This document shows, in pieces, positions 44,430-56,700 of a DNA stretch of 64,000 nt. The DNA is from Polyporus tsugae (Eukaryota > Basidiomycota > Agaricomycetes > Polyporales > Polyporaceae), in assembly GCA_024305745.1 (NCBI GenBank), contig JAHRBS010000005.1, positions 1,860,001 to 1,924,000 on the forward strand. Direction: 5' to 3'. Each line of letters begins with the position of its first letter. Positions within the stretch are counted from its first letter, which is position 1. A program made the translations under genes and the position numbers. The notes under the pieces are model-generated. The model saw nothing but the letters and a program-made list of their open reading frames with translations. It was not told the DNA's origin and did no database searches.

Positions 44430-46548
44430 GTCATCGGTTCAACAGTATCGCGACCGATGCATTCACTCGGTACGTTTCACTGCTTCGAGATCGGATCTGA
44501 ACCCTCGCTTTGAAACTTATCCACCGTCCGTAGACCCCTCATCGGTTCAGAGTTATGGTACGACCAATCCATGCGGCTGCAAGACGGGTGAATACTGTGT
44601 TGTATCTGCATGTGGTCCGAATACTGACAGCCTACTTATGAATGTGCCAGCCTGAGCCAGTTCGCCATCGGGATCCAGTTCACGACCACGATTCACGAAC
44701 GCGATATCGAGACTCATCTCAAGGACGCCGTGGTCAGACTTAGGTGAGTGCATCAAACTAGGTCAACGTGCCTAGGAAAGGATGCGGGTCAAGTATGCCC
44801 GCCGCGCGCATATACCCAGCGGGTATAGGTGCCGATCAGTCTGCGGAGGGATAGGTAGCGGAGTCCTCCCACAAACGTCGGTCTGCATAGGGACCTTCTC
44901 GTGCCACCCACCCGGTGGATGTAGCACCACGCGTCGCTGCGGCAAGCCTGGATTCCTTGGAGCTGTATCCGACGAAACCGTCAAATCCATAGCTGTCCCT
45001 ATGGGAGTGTACATCGCGAACTCACGCTGTGTCCACCCAGGTTCGAATGCCCGCTCGCCGCCGCCACGATCGAGCGGGGTCTCCACCATCCCGATTTCGG
45101 CTCCTGGATATACATATGCGTGCGGACGCCGATGCTGCACGCACATGGGTCGACTACGTATCGGACTCGGTTGACCCCGCTTCCTTCCTCCAGTCTACCG
45201 TTGAGACGAACAAGATCCCTGGCATTCTCGCGGACGGCTCCGAGCAGCACCTGTACATCTACGCGTACTGCCTCTCAGGGCGTAAACGCGCTGTCGCTGC
45301 TGCTGGAGTGGATGACGTTCAACTTGGGGAGCGTCGCGGACCTTGCTTGGGGCACGGCACACAAGAACCTTCCTCCCGCACCGATTACCATGACTGGCGG
45401 CCCGCGGGAGGATTGGAGCACGAACGGGATGGAGCCTCCTGCAGAAGTTCAAATCGGTTTTCGTGGACTAAACAGTGCGTTGCCTGTAGATATCTCGCGA
45501 TATGCTCACGTCATGAACGTTCAAGTCGGGCTCTCGCTTGCGGCCTTCTCATGGTTTGGAATTTGACACTTCCGGCGACAGGAGCCTAGGGAAGACGCAC
45601 CGGTTCCTCGTCAAGTTCATAGCGCAGGAAGCCGCGCAGATCATGCAAGCCCTCAAGCTCGAGAGTCTCAAGTTCACGTTTTCCGAGCTCTTGGACGCCG
45701 CCTGCGTCATCGCCCCCGTTCGAACCCCGTCCCGGCCTACAACGTCGTGGCCGCCCACGTGAACGGTGCCAGCCTGTACGCGACCATCCCTTACCTCGAT
45801 CATCTTCTTGTTCTAATGCTTTCACTTCCTTCTCGACAGCTTCACGTTCACCGACCGCCTCCGGCCCGCCGTCGACTGCCACAAGCACGTCGCCTCCTGT
45901 CTCCTCTATATACGCGCCCTCGACGATGCGCCGCTCGCCGCGCTCTCCCGTGGCAGGCCCCGCCTTCTCACCGCGATGCGCCAGGCGAAGGCGCAGTACC
46001 ACGCGTGGCTCGCGAACAACCCGTGCCTCCCGCACCTTAGGCCGTATCGCGGAGCTCTGCGCGCACATCGCGCCAACGAAGGAGGTCACGTCGCCCCTGG
46101 GCCCGTACGCGTTGTTGATGACGACCGTCGGGCGGGTCGAGGACTACGTCGCGCCAGTGTCAGGCAGTGTCAGTGTGGCCGCAGGACGGGGGGGGGGCTC
46201 GGTGATTAGGATCGACGGGAATACATACGGCGTCTCGGATGGGGAGGGTGTGGTTCCAGCCGTGAGTACTCGAGTCGCTGCGTCTGCGTCTGTGTCTGAG
46301 TCTGGGCGGCGACTCGGCTGACTGGGTTTGGTATTTGGGTTTTGGGTTTGTAGGACGATGCACACTGGGTCGATGCAGCGGCGGCTGGCGGCCCTGCTTG
46401 AGGTATCCTTACGGCTATTCGGAGTCGTGGCGTTGCTGATGGGACGCGTTGGGTTGGGTTTCAGGCGGCGGGCGTGTGGGACAAAGACGTCCTGCAGGAG
46501 TACGTGAACGAGGTCGCTAGCCAGATATGTTTCGTTATGCCTGAGTAG
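44430..46548 (+). pseudogene. HxxxD acyltransferase-like gene, copy B, motif deleted
   Basis: This is collinear with copy A: an ATDAFTR exon, IGSELWYDQSMRLQDG, FTTTIHERDIETHLKD, FECPLAAATIERGLHH and so on to FVMPE and TAG at 46546-46548. No matching start codon is seen. One base is missing before DADAARTW (near 45120). About 60 bases that would encode the HSVLD catalytic motif are deleted near 45270. The intron before the FECPL exon is about 300 bp instead of 99. The C-terminal half remains largely readable (NALSLLLEWMT, THRFLVKFIAQEA). It cannot be an active acyltransferase. Confidence 0.8.
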
Positions 46549-47504
46549 ACTCGCATGCTGTTGCGCGTGGGAACCTATCCTGAGGGCAGCAGTGCATAAC
46601 GCAAAGGCTACGCAGCACTATATTGTTATCAACATGTTTGCAGCAAGAAAAACTACTTGAAGAATATCTACGGGAATGCAGCGTGGATGAAAGGAATACG
46701 GTACGATTGCGGATAGAGAAAAGAGGGGTTCGGAATACCTGAGAAGTCAATTGGAGGGGCCATGTATACTGCCCGAAGGGATGCGATCCTTACCTTGGCT
46801 GGTTTTGTGCGCTCAAACATTTACGACCCAGTCTCCTCCTTCCATCTGTCGTATTCATGCTCTGCTGATCAATTGTAACGCGTGAGCCAGCGCATCTGCG
46901 CATGAGAAACTTGAGACATGGTACGCATATGGCATGTGGTAGTTTGAGTTTCCCGGATTTGCACCATGTTGGGAAGCAGCTTTGACGTGGGTGTCTGCCC
47001 AAGCATCCATTAGGGGAGTCGATGAAGGGGCAGCGCATTGTGCACGATGTTCCCTCTAAGTATGTGTAACTTCAATAACAACCTCCGTCTGGCGGGGTAA
47101 GAACGGCCAGGCGCGACGAATACGGTCGCGAAGCTGCCCGCACCGACTCGGGTAGGAGCAGAGACAGAGAGGCCTCGCGATTGATCATGATCGATGGGCG
47201 GAAGGGACCGAGTCGTCTTGGTATGAGAACACAATCTACCGTCGACCAAAGTGACCCGATGTCGGTCAGGATCAAGGACTAGGATGGGTGGAGGGAGTGG
47301 TGGAACATGAGGGCATGTCCGGCCGACTCCCTCGAGCTCGATCCCTCTAGTGTGGCACTCATCTACGTAGCATACCTTGGTTCGAGGCCCCAGACTACAT
47401 ATCCATGCCAAAATACATTCAAAACTAGTACTTAGTAAACAACAAGGTGAGAAAACGAGTGTCCTGGTAGCCTCGATTCGTGATCCTACATCGTTCTAAC
47501 GCTT
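46549..47504. other. About 950 bp without a recognisable gene
   Basis: No family-like frames. It separates the convergent 3' ends of acyltransferase copy B and the dynamin-like gene. Confidence 0.5.
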
Positions 47505-50304
47505 TCAAAGGAACGCCCCAAGCAGCTCCCGCCGTCCCGTCTCCAGCCGTTCTCGTTTCTTCAGCAGCTCGCCGCGACGCTCGGCGACATGCCGCGGCTC
47601 CTTGACGAACTCTGCGCACTGCGCGACCGCGTCCTCGCACCCAATCCCCAGCCCCTTGCGCAGCGCCTTCTCCAGAGCTTGGTCCCGATCGAGTCCTAGT
47701 ACGAGCTCGTAATCGATCACCATCGGCACGTTGTCCGTAAAACGCTTGTGCGCCACTGCAAACAGAACGTCAGTCCGCCGCGCGAAGCAAGGGGACTCGG
47801 AAGGCACACCTTGGAAGTACGCGCGCACGCTGCCCATGATCTCGAGCGCGGTGTCGTACTGGTCCCCCTCGAGCAGGTTCGCCACGTCGCCCTGCTTCAC
47901 CCCGTGGATCGACATCTTCGCGAGCCCGCCCATAACCTCATTCAGCCCCTTGTGGAAATCGTGTTGGCTGGGGTCGTCGAGGCGGCCCGTGAACGTCGTG
48001 CGGGGGTCGCTGTCGCCGGACGACGAAGTCGTGGGGCGCCAACCTTTGTAATGCGCCCAGAACGCAGATACGTACTCGGAGTAGGAGCCTTCGTTGAGCG
48101 TCCGGGGGCGCGATTCGAGCTCCAAAAGCCATCTGAGGCGCTTGACCGTCGCATTGGCCGAGTGGCTCAGGAAATCGGTCGTGATTGTCCTACAAAGTGG
48201 AGACGAGTGTCAAGTAGGTAGATAAGAGCCACGGACAGACTTACGTGACACGACTCTGCAGCAACGGGTACTGCGCGAACTGTTGCGCGATGAGCTTTTT
48301 CACATGTTTGACGAGCGTGGCATGCACGTCGCGGAAGAGCTGCGCCGTCGGACCCTTCCATTTCTGCGTTATGGTAGTGATGTATTCCTGGTTTACAACA
48401 AAAGGCACGTAGCCAGGGAGCTCTCGCGTTCTGGCCCTGTGGGGAATAGCAGATCAGCGGACGAGGACTACGAAGGGGGAGAGATCAGCAAATAAGACAT
48501 ACTGATCCGCGCGCTTCTTGACATCGTCGACGAAGATCGCACCGGAGTCGTCCGTAGGAGTGTAAGCCGGGCCCTCGTGCAAGAGAAACGACGGCGGGAC
48601 GAATTTGTGGGCCTCCGGGTGCCGCGATGCGACGATACGTTCGTACGGCCGGAAGTCAGGCTCGGTAGCCCGGATCGCATCGCGGAACGCGTCGGACGAA
48701 GGCCGGATGGACTGAAGAAGCCCGTCCGCTTTGGGGGTCCCCTCCAAGTATTTTCCCAAGCTCTTGGAGAAGTCGGAGAGGAGGCAGAGCACCTCGGACA
48801 ACGGGTCAGCAGAGGGCGGCTTGGGAAGCTCCGCCAGCCTCTTGTCCGCCTCTGCGAGGAGCCTCTCCAAGTCCTCTTGGATGCTGGGCAACCTGTACGT
48901 AGCATGACCGAGCACCGGGAGCACCATTCAGAATACTCCCTACAAGACACGACTAGCCTCACCTCATGGAGATGCAATCCGAGAGCACGTCACTGAGACG
49001 CTCCACGAGCTTCGAAGTGCCCAGCCGGTTCCGGTGTTCGAAACCGAGGGCATTCCACGGCGCGGTGTCCGAGAAGTACTCCCTCTCCTGCACGCGTGCA
49101 GCCTCGTATGTGATGCCGTCCGAAATGGCACGCGAGTCCGGCTGCTTGACGCTGAACCATCCGTGCGTCAGGGGCTCATCCTGGTTTCTGATGCGTCGTA
49201 TCCAGTTGCTTTCGTTCCCGACTTCCATTCTGTCGGGCTTCGTGAGAACGCCTAATGGACGTTATATCACGGTCAGCGGACGGATAGGAGCATCGAGGGG
49301 ATATTGGAGAACCTATCGTTCGAGTTCCCTCTGGATCGTAGGTCCTTGCAAGGCGATGAGCGCCCTGGTTCTGAAAGTCGGCTAACGGCGATATATCAGA
49401 ACATGCCCCACGAGATAAGGATTGGGGAGATCTGAGGGACATACTCTCGCAAGCGACTGTGAGCAGGATGATGCAGCTTTCTTTTTCAATGTATTCCACG
49501 ATAAGTTCCTTGACGAGCTCAATGTCGTTCTCGTCCTGCCCCGAGGAGACACTGGCGATCATCCCTGTTCACAAATGGTGAACTTGACTGCATCACCACC
49601 ACCGAGTAAAAGGACGACATACCGGGCAGATCACAGAACGAGAGATCCTCCACGTCTTCCCCCCTGATCTCCAGAGAGATATAGTTCGAGGAAAACGTAA
49701 CCTCCCTGCTGGCAGAATCCGTGTGATCATCTTCGAGGAAAGCACGGTAGTCCATGTTAGGATTGAGGATGGCGCGCTGCGCGCGCCTGATCCTGTCTTC
49801 TACCTCGTCCTTGTCGTATATGATATCCCCGAAGCGCTGCACCTTCGGCTGCCCGAGGGCACAACCTTGCGAATCCTTGCGAATGTGCAGTGAGACCGTG
49901 CACTGCCACGACTCTTCAGAGCGCGACAGGCGACACTCCGTGGGGCACCTAATGGTCGCCTAGATAGTGAGAGGACGTACGCAGAGAACGTGAAGCGAGG
50001 AGTCGCTCTCACCGAGTGCACGTTCCGGTAGCGCGAGGGAGCCTGATGCCAGAGATGGCCTCGATCAAGGACGACTTTCCGGCGCTTTGCTGGCCTATGA
50101 CGGCGATCACAGGCAAGTCCGTGTCCTCTTGCACCCTGCATTCGTAGTCAAAAATTAGACCTTTAAGGCGTAGAAAATTGGAGCAACGTACCCGGTGCGA
50201 TGAAGGGCATCGATGACATCGAGCATGCGTCGTCTATTACCGGCATAGGCCGTGTCGGACAAGCCGACGCCACCGGTACGTTCGAGTGTGTTTGCGGAGA
50301 GCAT
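47505..50304 (-). CDS. Dynamin-family large GTPase
   Basis: The chain starts with ATG at 50304 ([11 protein letters not shown]) and stops at 47505. G1 is [14 protein letters not shown] and G3 is CDLPGM, spanning a splice. These are followed by [37 protein letters not shown] and the G4 motif VLTKPDRM. A helical stalk and a C-terminal GTPase effector domain ([20 protein letters not shown]) complete the architecture. Introns are about 50-70 bp. Dynamins of this fungal type remodel membranes by GTP-driven self-assembly; the compartment is unknown. Two junctions are awkward. After LPR (near 50048) the frame is kept only by a non-obvious acceptor. Before DFQNQGAH (near 49385) the simplest splice leaves the frame off. 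These could be real frameshifts or my splice choice. The gene is otherwise well preserved. Confidence 0.88.
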
Positions 50305-50776
50305 TGCAATGATTTGGTTGCGGGGTGGATGAGTGAAGGGTAGTCAGGGTCGGTCCACTCATATTTATGCGGAGTTGAATCCGGCTGGATCAGTCCAAAC
50401 ACCTATGATGCGTGTCAGAACCGGAACAGAGGAATTGGATTGGATAAACTTACATCATATGCTGCAGCATACAGCACATACCCAGTGGCGTACAGAAACG
50501 CTGGAAGATGAAGGCGGATGAGATTGTTCAAAGTTTGAGACAGAATCGGCACATCACCTGCCTGCTTAAACTACTTTACAACGCCGCGGTCATAGAAACC
50601 CAGTACAAACCTTAAGAATAGGGATATCTCGACCAGTAGTGTACTCCGTTGCAGGCCCAAGTGAAACTGCTGCAGCACACACCAAAGTTCAAGGAGCGCC
50701 GATATGATCAAATAACCTACGTCCTGGAATCATGATAGAAGGTTAACACCCACGTAGGGGTCATCGTGAGCGTATG
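50305..50776. other. Spacer between dynamin-like gene and UTP20
   Basis: No gene was seen. It should hold the promoter of the dynamin-like gene and the 3' end of UTP20, both transcribed leftwards. Confidence 0.5.
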
Positions 50777-53700
50777 TCAAGCCTCTTTCCTCCGCTTCGC
50801 CCTGCCCTTCTGTTGCCTGTGAGAGCACGATGAGTAAACGCTCCCACTCGAAGAAGCACGTCCCTTACATGAACGTATCGCTCTTTCGCTTCCGACTGTC
50901 CTTCTTGGCGACGTTCCGCTGCAGCCTCCTCTTTGCTGCAGCTGCAGGATCAGTCGTGCTCTGAGCAGAACGTCAATTACTGGTTCGACGCAGCCCAAAA
51001 TACCCCAGACGTACCTGGATTACACGAGCTGCCTTCCGCTCCCGACGAACGCTGACTGCCTTCTGCCTGATGCTGCTGTAGACGTTCGAGAACTTGGTCG
51101 TGCCAACCTTAGTCTGCACAAGGTCTTGCAGCTCGACCGCGAGCGTCTTCAGCTCCTCTACATCCCCGAGTCAGATCATCCGACATGCGCCGCATCCCAC
51201 CTACTCACCCATCTGAGGATCTTGTATGGTGTCATCCTCGATTGTGCGATAGACGGGGTTCAGAATGTGCATCAAGAAGTGTTCGACAACGTCAGCGTCC
51301 ATATGAGACGCCATGGCCGCGAACCACTTCAAGACACACATCGGTTGCTGCGACCAATTTGCCTACCGGCAAGATGTGAGCACCGGCATACAGAAGTTAG
51401 TAAAATCGCACGCACCGCACTATTGGCTTTGCTGCGACGACGAATGAGAGAAGAGCGGGCTTGATAAGAGAGCCTAGAGAATAGCCGAGGGAGAGGGTGT
51501 TGGTCTGCGTCTTCAAGGTCGTCGTCTCTGGCAACCTCGGCTTCATCGTCCGAGACGTCATCCGCCCCAACGTCATCCACAGAGGCACCAGGTGGGCGAA
51601 ACTCCATTGCGCAAAAGCACTTGCCAACGTAGAAGAGATTCTTCACGATCTGGAGGCCGAGTTGCTCGTCGAGGTTCTCGCTCTTCAGCTGCAAGCACAG
51701 CTTGGTCGCGATCTCCTCCATACCTGCCCGGGAGAACAAAGACTCATCGCTCTGTGGCGCGGCTACGGGCACGATGGAAAAGAGGGTTCCGAGGAGACGA
51801 CAAGATGCGGAACGAACCCATGCGTGAGGGAAGAGAAGCAAGGCCACCACGGACGGCCAATCAACCGTTCCCTCCTCGGTCGCGCGCTCGGGCTGATCCC
51901 GAAGGGTCCTGGAGAAGACAAGCAGAGCGTGATATGGCGTCTGCCACGCTTGTGACAATGCCCCACTCTCATCGTCATCCACTGCCTCGTCAGCGGTGGT
52001 AGCAGCAGACTCGAGCGCGACGGCGCTGCGACGGAGAAGCGCGTTCATGTCCTCGAGCATAGCCGGCCTATAGGGAGAGATGTCCGCCTTGAGGAAATCG
52101 ACGAAGAGCCCATAAAGCTGTGCCGAGACGCGAGTGAGTTGCGGTTGAGCATGCTGAGTAGCCCACGAGTGGACATGGGACATGATGACGTTCCGCTGAC
52201 TAGCCTCGAGACGCGCCAGAAGGCCCTTGACCAGTTCCGCCGCCATCTCCCGACATTTCGCTGACTCGTCGTTCGCAATGACCATGACGAGGCCGACGAA
52301 TAGCAAGTCGGAGTACTCTTGCACCAGCTTGGTCTCGAACTTGGCGATCATCGCGGAAAGAAGTTCCATGACTGAGTGCCGTCCGCTTTCGTAGACGTAG
52401 GACAGATTCTTGACAAGGAACGTCATCTGGTTCTTCAACCGCCCCTTCCCTTGAGGGTAGTCGAGGAGAAACTGGAGAAGAGCACCACGACCAAGCTCCT
52501 GCACTGACGGAGACTGATTTGTCACCATGATTTCCGCGACCTTGTCCATAATGTCGTAGATCTCGGGGACGACGAAACGTCGTGCGATGATAGCGCGCAG
52601 CATCGTGAATACGGCAGCTTGGCGGGAAGGTTCTTCGAGGTCAGGCGTCAGAAGTTCCAGCAGGTACACGAGATCTTTCTCCTTGACCTGAGCGCCGGGA
52701 TGGTCGCGAAGGATGGTAGCTAATGACTTGAATGAGGTTTGGATAGCTTCCGGTTCGGTGGATCCTGCCTGCTTGATGACATCGATGATCTGGCGTATGA
52801 AGACGGGCAACGATTTGTCGACGGATTTCAAAGGACACTTGATGATCGCCGCGGCGGCCTTTAACCCGAGACCGACCACTTGCATGTGCGAAGAGTAGAG
52901 GGTGTTTCCGACGACGGAAACCATAGGCTCGAGGCGGGATATCACGTTCGGGTCCTTGAAGTCGAAACGACCACGCCGGTAAGCGGTGTTGAACAGCTCT
53001 AAACCGAAAACGACGAAGCTGAGGAATGTGTTAGGAGAAAGCACAACGGAACTACTAAGGTACGTACCGGAATGAGTTGTTGGCGTAATGATCACTGTCC
53101 GATGCCAGGCGACGCTTCAACTGCACGATCGCGTGGTCCTTGCGCTTCCGACCTTTGCCCGCGGGCTCAGTCTTCGGAACTTCTTGAAGGAAACGGGCGG
53201 TCTGACTGATGAGCGTGTGACAGAGAACCAAAAGCTCGGTGGGGATAAGATGGGCGTTAGAGTTCAAGCCACCCGCGATGCGTCGGAGAAGCTCCTCGAC
53301 CTGTTGCATGACCTTCAATGTCTCCGTCTCTTGCATGATGTTCCGGATAGGTAGGAGGAGGCTGCTGATCTTCGCTGGCGTGATATGCTTGGCCAACAGA
53401 GCAAACGAATCGACACCTTTCGATGACGACCCTCGAACCTCCCGCATCTTCGTCTTGAATCCTTCTGCCTGGACATCCTTTCCAGATTCGCCAAAGATGA
53501 CCTCTGCGGAGACACTCGCCACGCTGTTGACGCAGTCGTCGAGCTTTTGGAAGGAAGGGGCGTGATCTCCAGTGGTGACATGGACGAGAAGTGCGTGAAC
53601 AGAGTAAGCCAGCACGTGGAGATGGGGGCCTCGAAGCAGCGCGCCTTTCATCTCCCGAATCAAGAGCGAGAGGTAGGCAGGACCCATGATGCAAGCGATG

Positions 53701-56700
53701 CGACAGAGTGTTTCCCTGACCAGATCTCTGGTCTCCTGGGACTTGCTGCGGAGGGCCTGGCTAAGGACGGTGAGCAGCTTCGTGACCTGCGCATCCCGCG
53801 AATCCTGAGGTAGATGCTTGGCGATCTGAACGACACCGACTGCGACGGGAATTCGGAGGATGTCCTCGGTCTCGTCGCGCTTCTCCAAGTACAGGATCAG
53901 GCTGGGGAGGAGACGAGCGTTCACCGCGTCCTGGATACGGGCGATCTTCGTGGTGTCTCGCGCAGGCTCCGGAGGAGGTTTGGACTCGGCCTCTTCATCC
54001 TCAACGTCGGCGTTCTCCACGGTCTCCACCGCTTCCGCCTCGACGGCTTCATCCATAGGGAAGTGGAAACTGTCAAGGACGGCGACGATCGTGCGAACGT
54101 ACACGCGCTCAGACGTGTCCTTCTGCTTAGCCAGCTTCATGTAACGCTGAACGAGAGCGTAGTATGCGCCCCAGTTGAGACGCTTCGCCATTGAACCCAC
54201 GGCAAGGATAGCGTCATTGACGAGATGATGGTCGAGCGAGGCGGTGGAAGTGACGTAGTTACTGACGAGGGGGATGAAAACCTCGGCTAGCGTGGCGCTG
54301 CGAAGGTGGCCTTGCTCGACATGCTCTACCAGGCGACGTATTGCACGACTGCGCCTGTGGATCTGGATGTGGTGAATGTTGTTGAAGAAGTTGGCTTCTT
54401 CATCCCCGCCGGCAAGCAAGACGCGTATTTCCTGCAAGGAGGCGATGCTATCGCATCGTGCAACAGCGTGGGAAAGAACGCCGAGTATCTCGGCGCGGAC
54501 GAGCTCCGCCTTGGAGTGCAAGCCGTTCCTCAGGCCAGGATACAGTACCTTCAGGAAAATCTCCTCGTATTCGCCCCGTTCATCAGCCGCGCAGTCGACG
54601 AACCGCTTGATCGCCGTAGCTGCATTCCGCCGAATGGTCAGTTCCAGCGGGTCCTGGATGAAGCTGAGCGAGTTGTAGATGACAGGCAACCAGTCGTGGG
54701 ATGAGAGCGTCTTGTAAAACGAGTCGTTCAGCTGGGCGAAAGCGGCCAATCGACGGTCGAAGTCAGGCTCTTCTAGACGCCTCACAGAGTACGCGTTGAG
54801 AGAATCCAAGAGCTGTGCGAGCGGCTCGATTGTGGGTTGGATTTGCGCGAGGCCTTGGAATGCCCCGATGAGAGCGACGCGAGCCTGTCTAGACCGCAGG
54901 GTTTGGAATAGCTGGGACAACAAACCATAGGCCTTGCCATAAATTGCGCTGCTAGAGTCGGAGAGCTCCTGGATCAAAGGGAAGAGGTTGCAGAGAATGT
55001 TGGTCATGTCGACCTTGATCTTCTCCGGGACGACCCTATGGGGCTTGCGCAGGAGAGGCGAGAAGAGTTCGAGGAGCGTCGCAGCCTGATTCGAATCTGA
55101 AAGATAAGGCGCGAGCTCAGAGAGGATTGCGATCTGACGACGACCCATGACGTCCGTCACGATGGAAACAACGCCCTTCGAACGCGAAACTAGGGTAGAC
55201 AGGTTCTTCAGGAGGTGCGAGACATGAGGCTTGAAGACTGAGTCGAGGACAGTCTCGTCGGCGACGGAGTGGGATTGCAGCTGTTCGACGATATCGAAAA
55301 CCTTTGTTATCACGGCCGGCTTGACGTTCGTAGCGATGAGGCAGTCGTAGACCTTCGGAAGGATAGAGTTGTCGTACCGCACGAGGAATACGGCATATTC
55401 CTGATGTTGGGCCCAACCGTAGAACAGGTCGAGTAGCGCCCCGGGCGCCTGAGTGTTCTCCGAATCCAGAGAAGGCAGACGAGGGGATATGGCGTCACGA
55501 AACGCTTCAGGCATGTATGGAGTGAAGTCGTACACGACTGGGCAACGGAAGAAATCTGCAAGCCGTTTAAACCCAAGCTGCCGTATGCGCTTCAGCGTCC
55601 TCAACGATCCGGTCGGCTCTTCCCGCTCTTCCTCTGCATCGGCGTCCTCTTCCTCATGGCCCTCTACGTGGCCGTCCTTCTGAGCACCAAGTGCAGTTTG
55701 TGCTCCTGCGAGCAGGTCGATCACCGTCTCAAGGAGGCACGACCAACGAGGCACCACTCGCGAGCCTAGGTGCTTGAGAACATCTCCGAGTAGAGTCAAG
55801 AATCCGACCTGCTGCTTCTCGGTCACCTCCTCAGGCACAGGGCGTACCGCGAACGGGACGCTACCGACATCCATCGAACGGCCCTTCCTCATCGGTTGCA
55901 GCATGAGGTCAACGAGCAATGTAAGCTCGCTGTCTGAGCATGCTGCGAGGGAAGACAGGACCGCCGCGCGCCTGTCTGCCCCGCGTGTGCGGCCCCTCTT
56001 CTCCAGCATCGTGCCATACAACAAGCGGATGATGACGTCGACGACCTCAGGACGCTCGTCCGCCTCGAACTGCGCAACGTCGAGCTGCGTAAGCTCGTCC
56101 CGCCACTTCGTGTCGTCCAGCAGGAGCCGCAGAGAGTCCTCGTGCCGTACCAGCCGCGGTGACTTGTATGTGAACAGGCACGATAGCGCGAGCCTCTGCA
56201 AGCCGCGGTCGGGGTGCGCGAGGAGCGAGACGTAGAGCGCGCGCATTGTATCCGTCGTCCGGAGCGCGTTGGGGTTGCTGAACTTTGCGAAGAGTTTCAG
56301 CCACGCGCTAAGCTTGTAGCGGGGCAGCCTCGACGGCACGTCTGGTCCTGCGAGCGCGATGAAGTGTGGGATGAGGTCGCGGTTGTGCTTCTCAGCCAGC
56401 GGCGCGCACTCTTCCAGTACCGCCAACAGCTGCGTTTCGTACGTGGACGCATCGAACCGATCACCGGTGGCCTGAGTCTGTGATCGAATTCCATAGTGAT
56501 GAGCATAAGTAGGTCCATGCGTTACATGCGCGGTGAGGCACGAACCTGGACGATCGCATGTTCCGCAGCTGTGTGGCGGACCCACTTCGCGACGGCGGTC
56601 CGGAGTTTATGGGCGCTCGGGTCCCGCCATGACCGCTCGTCCTCCCAGATGACGTCGCCCTCGTCAGTCTTGTCCTTCAGCCACGCTGGATGGGAAGCCG

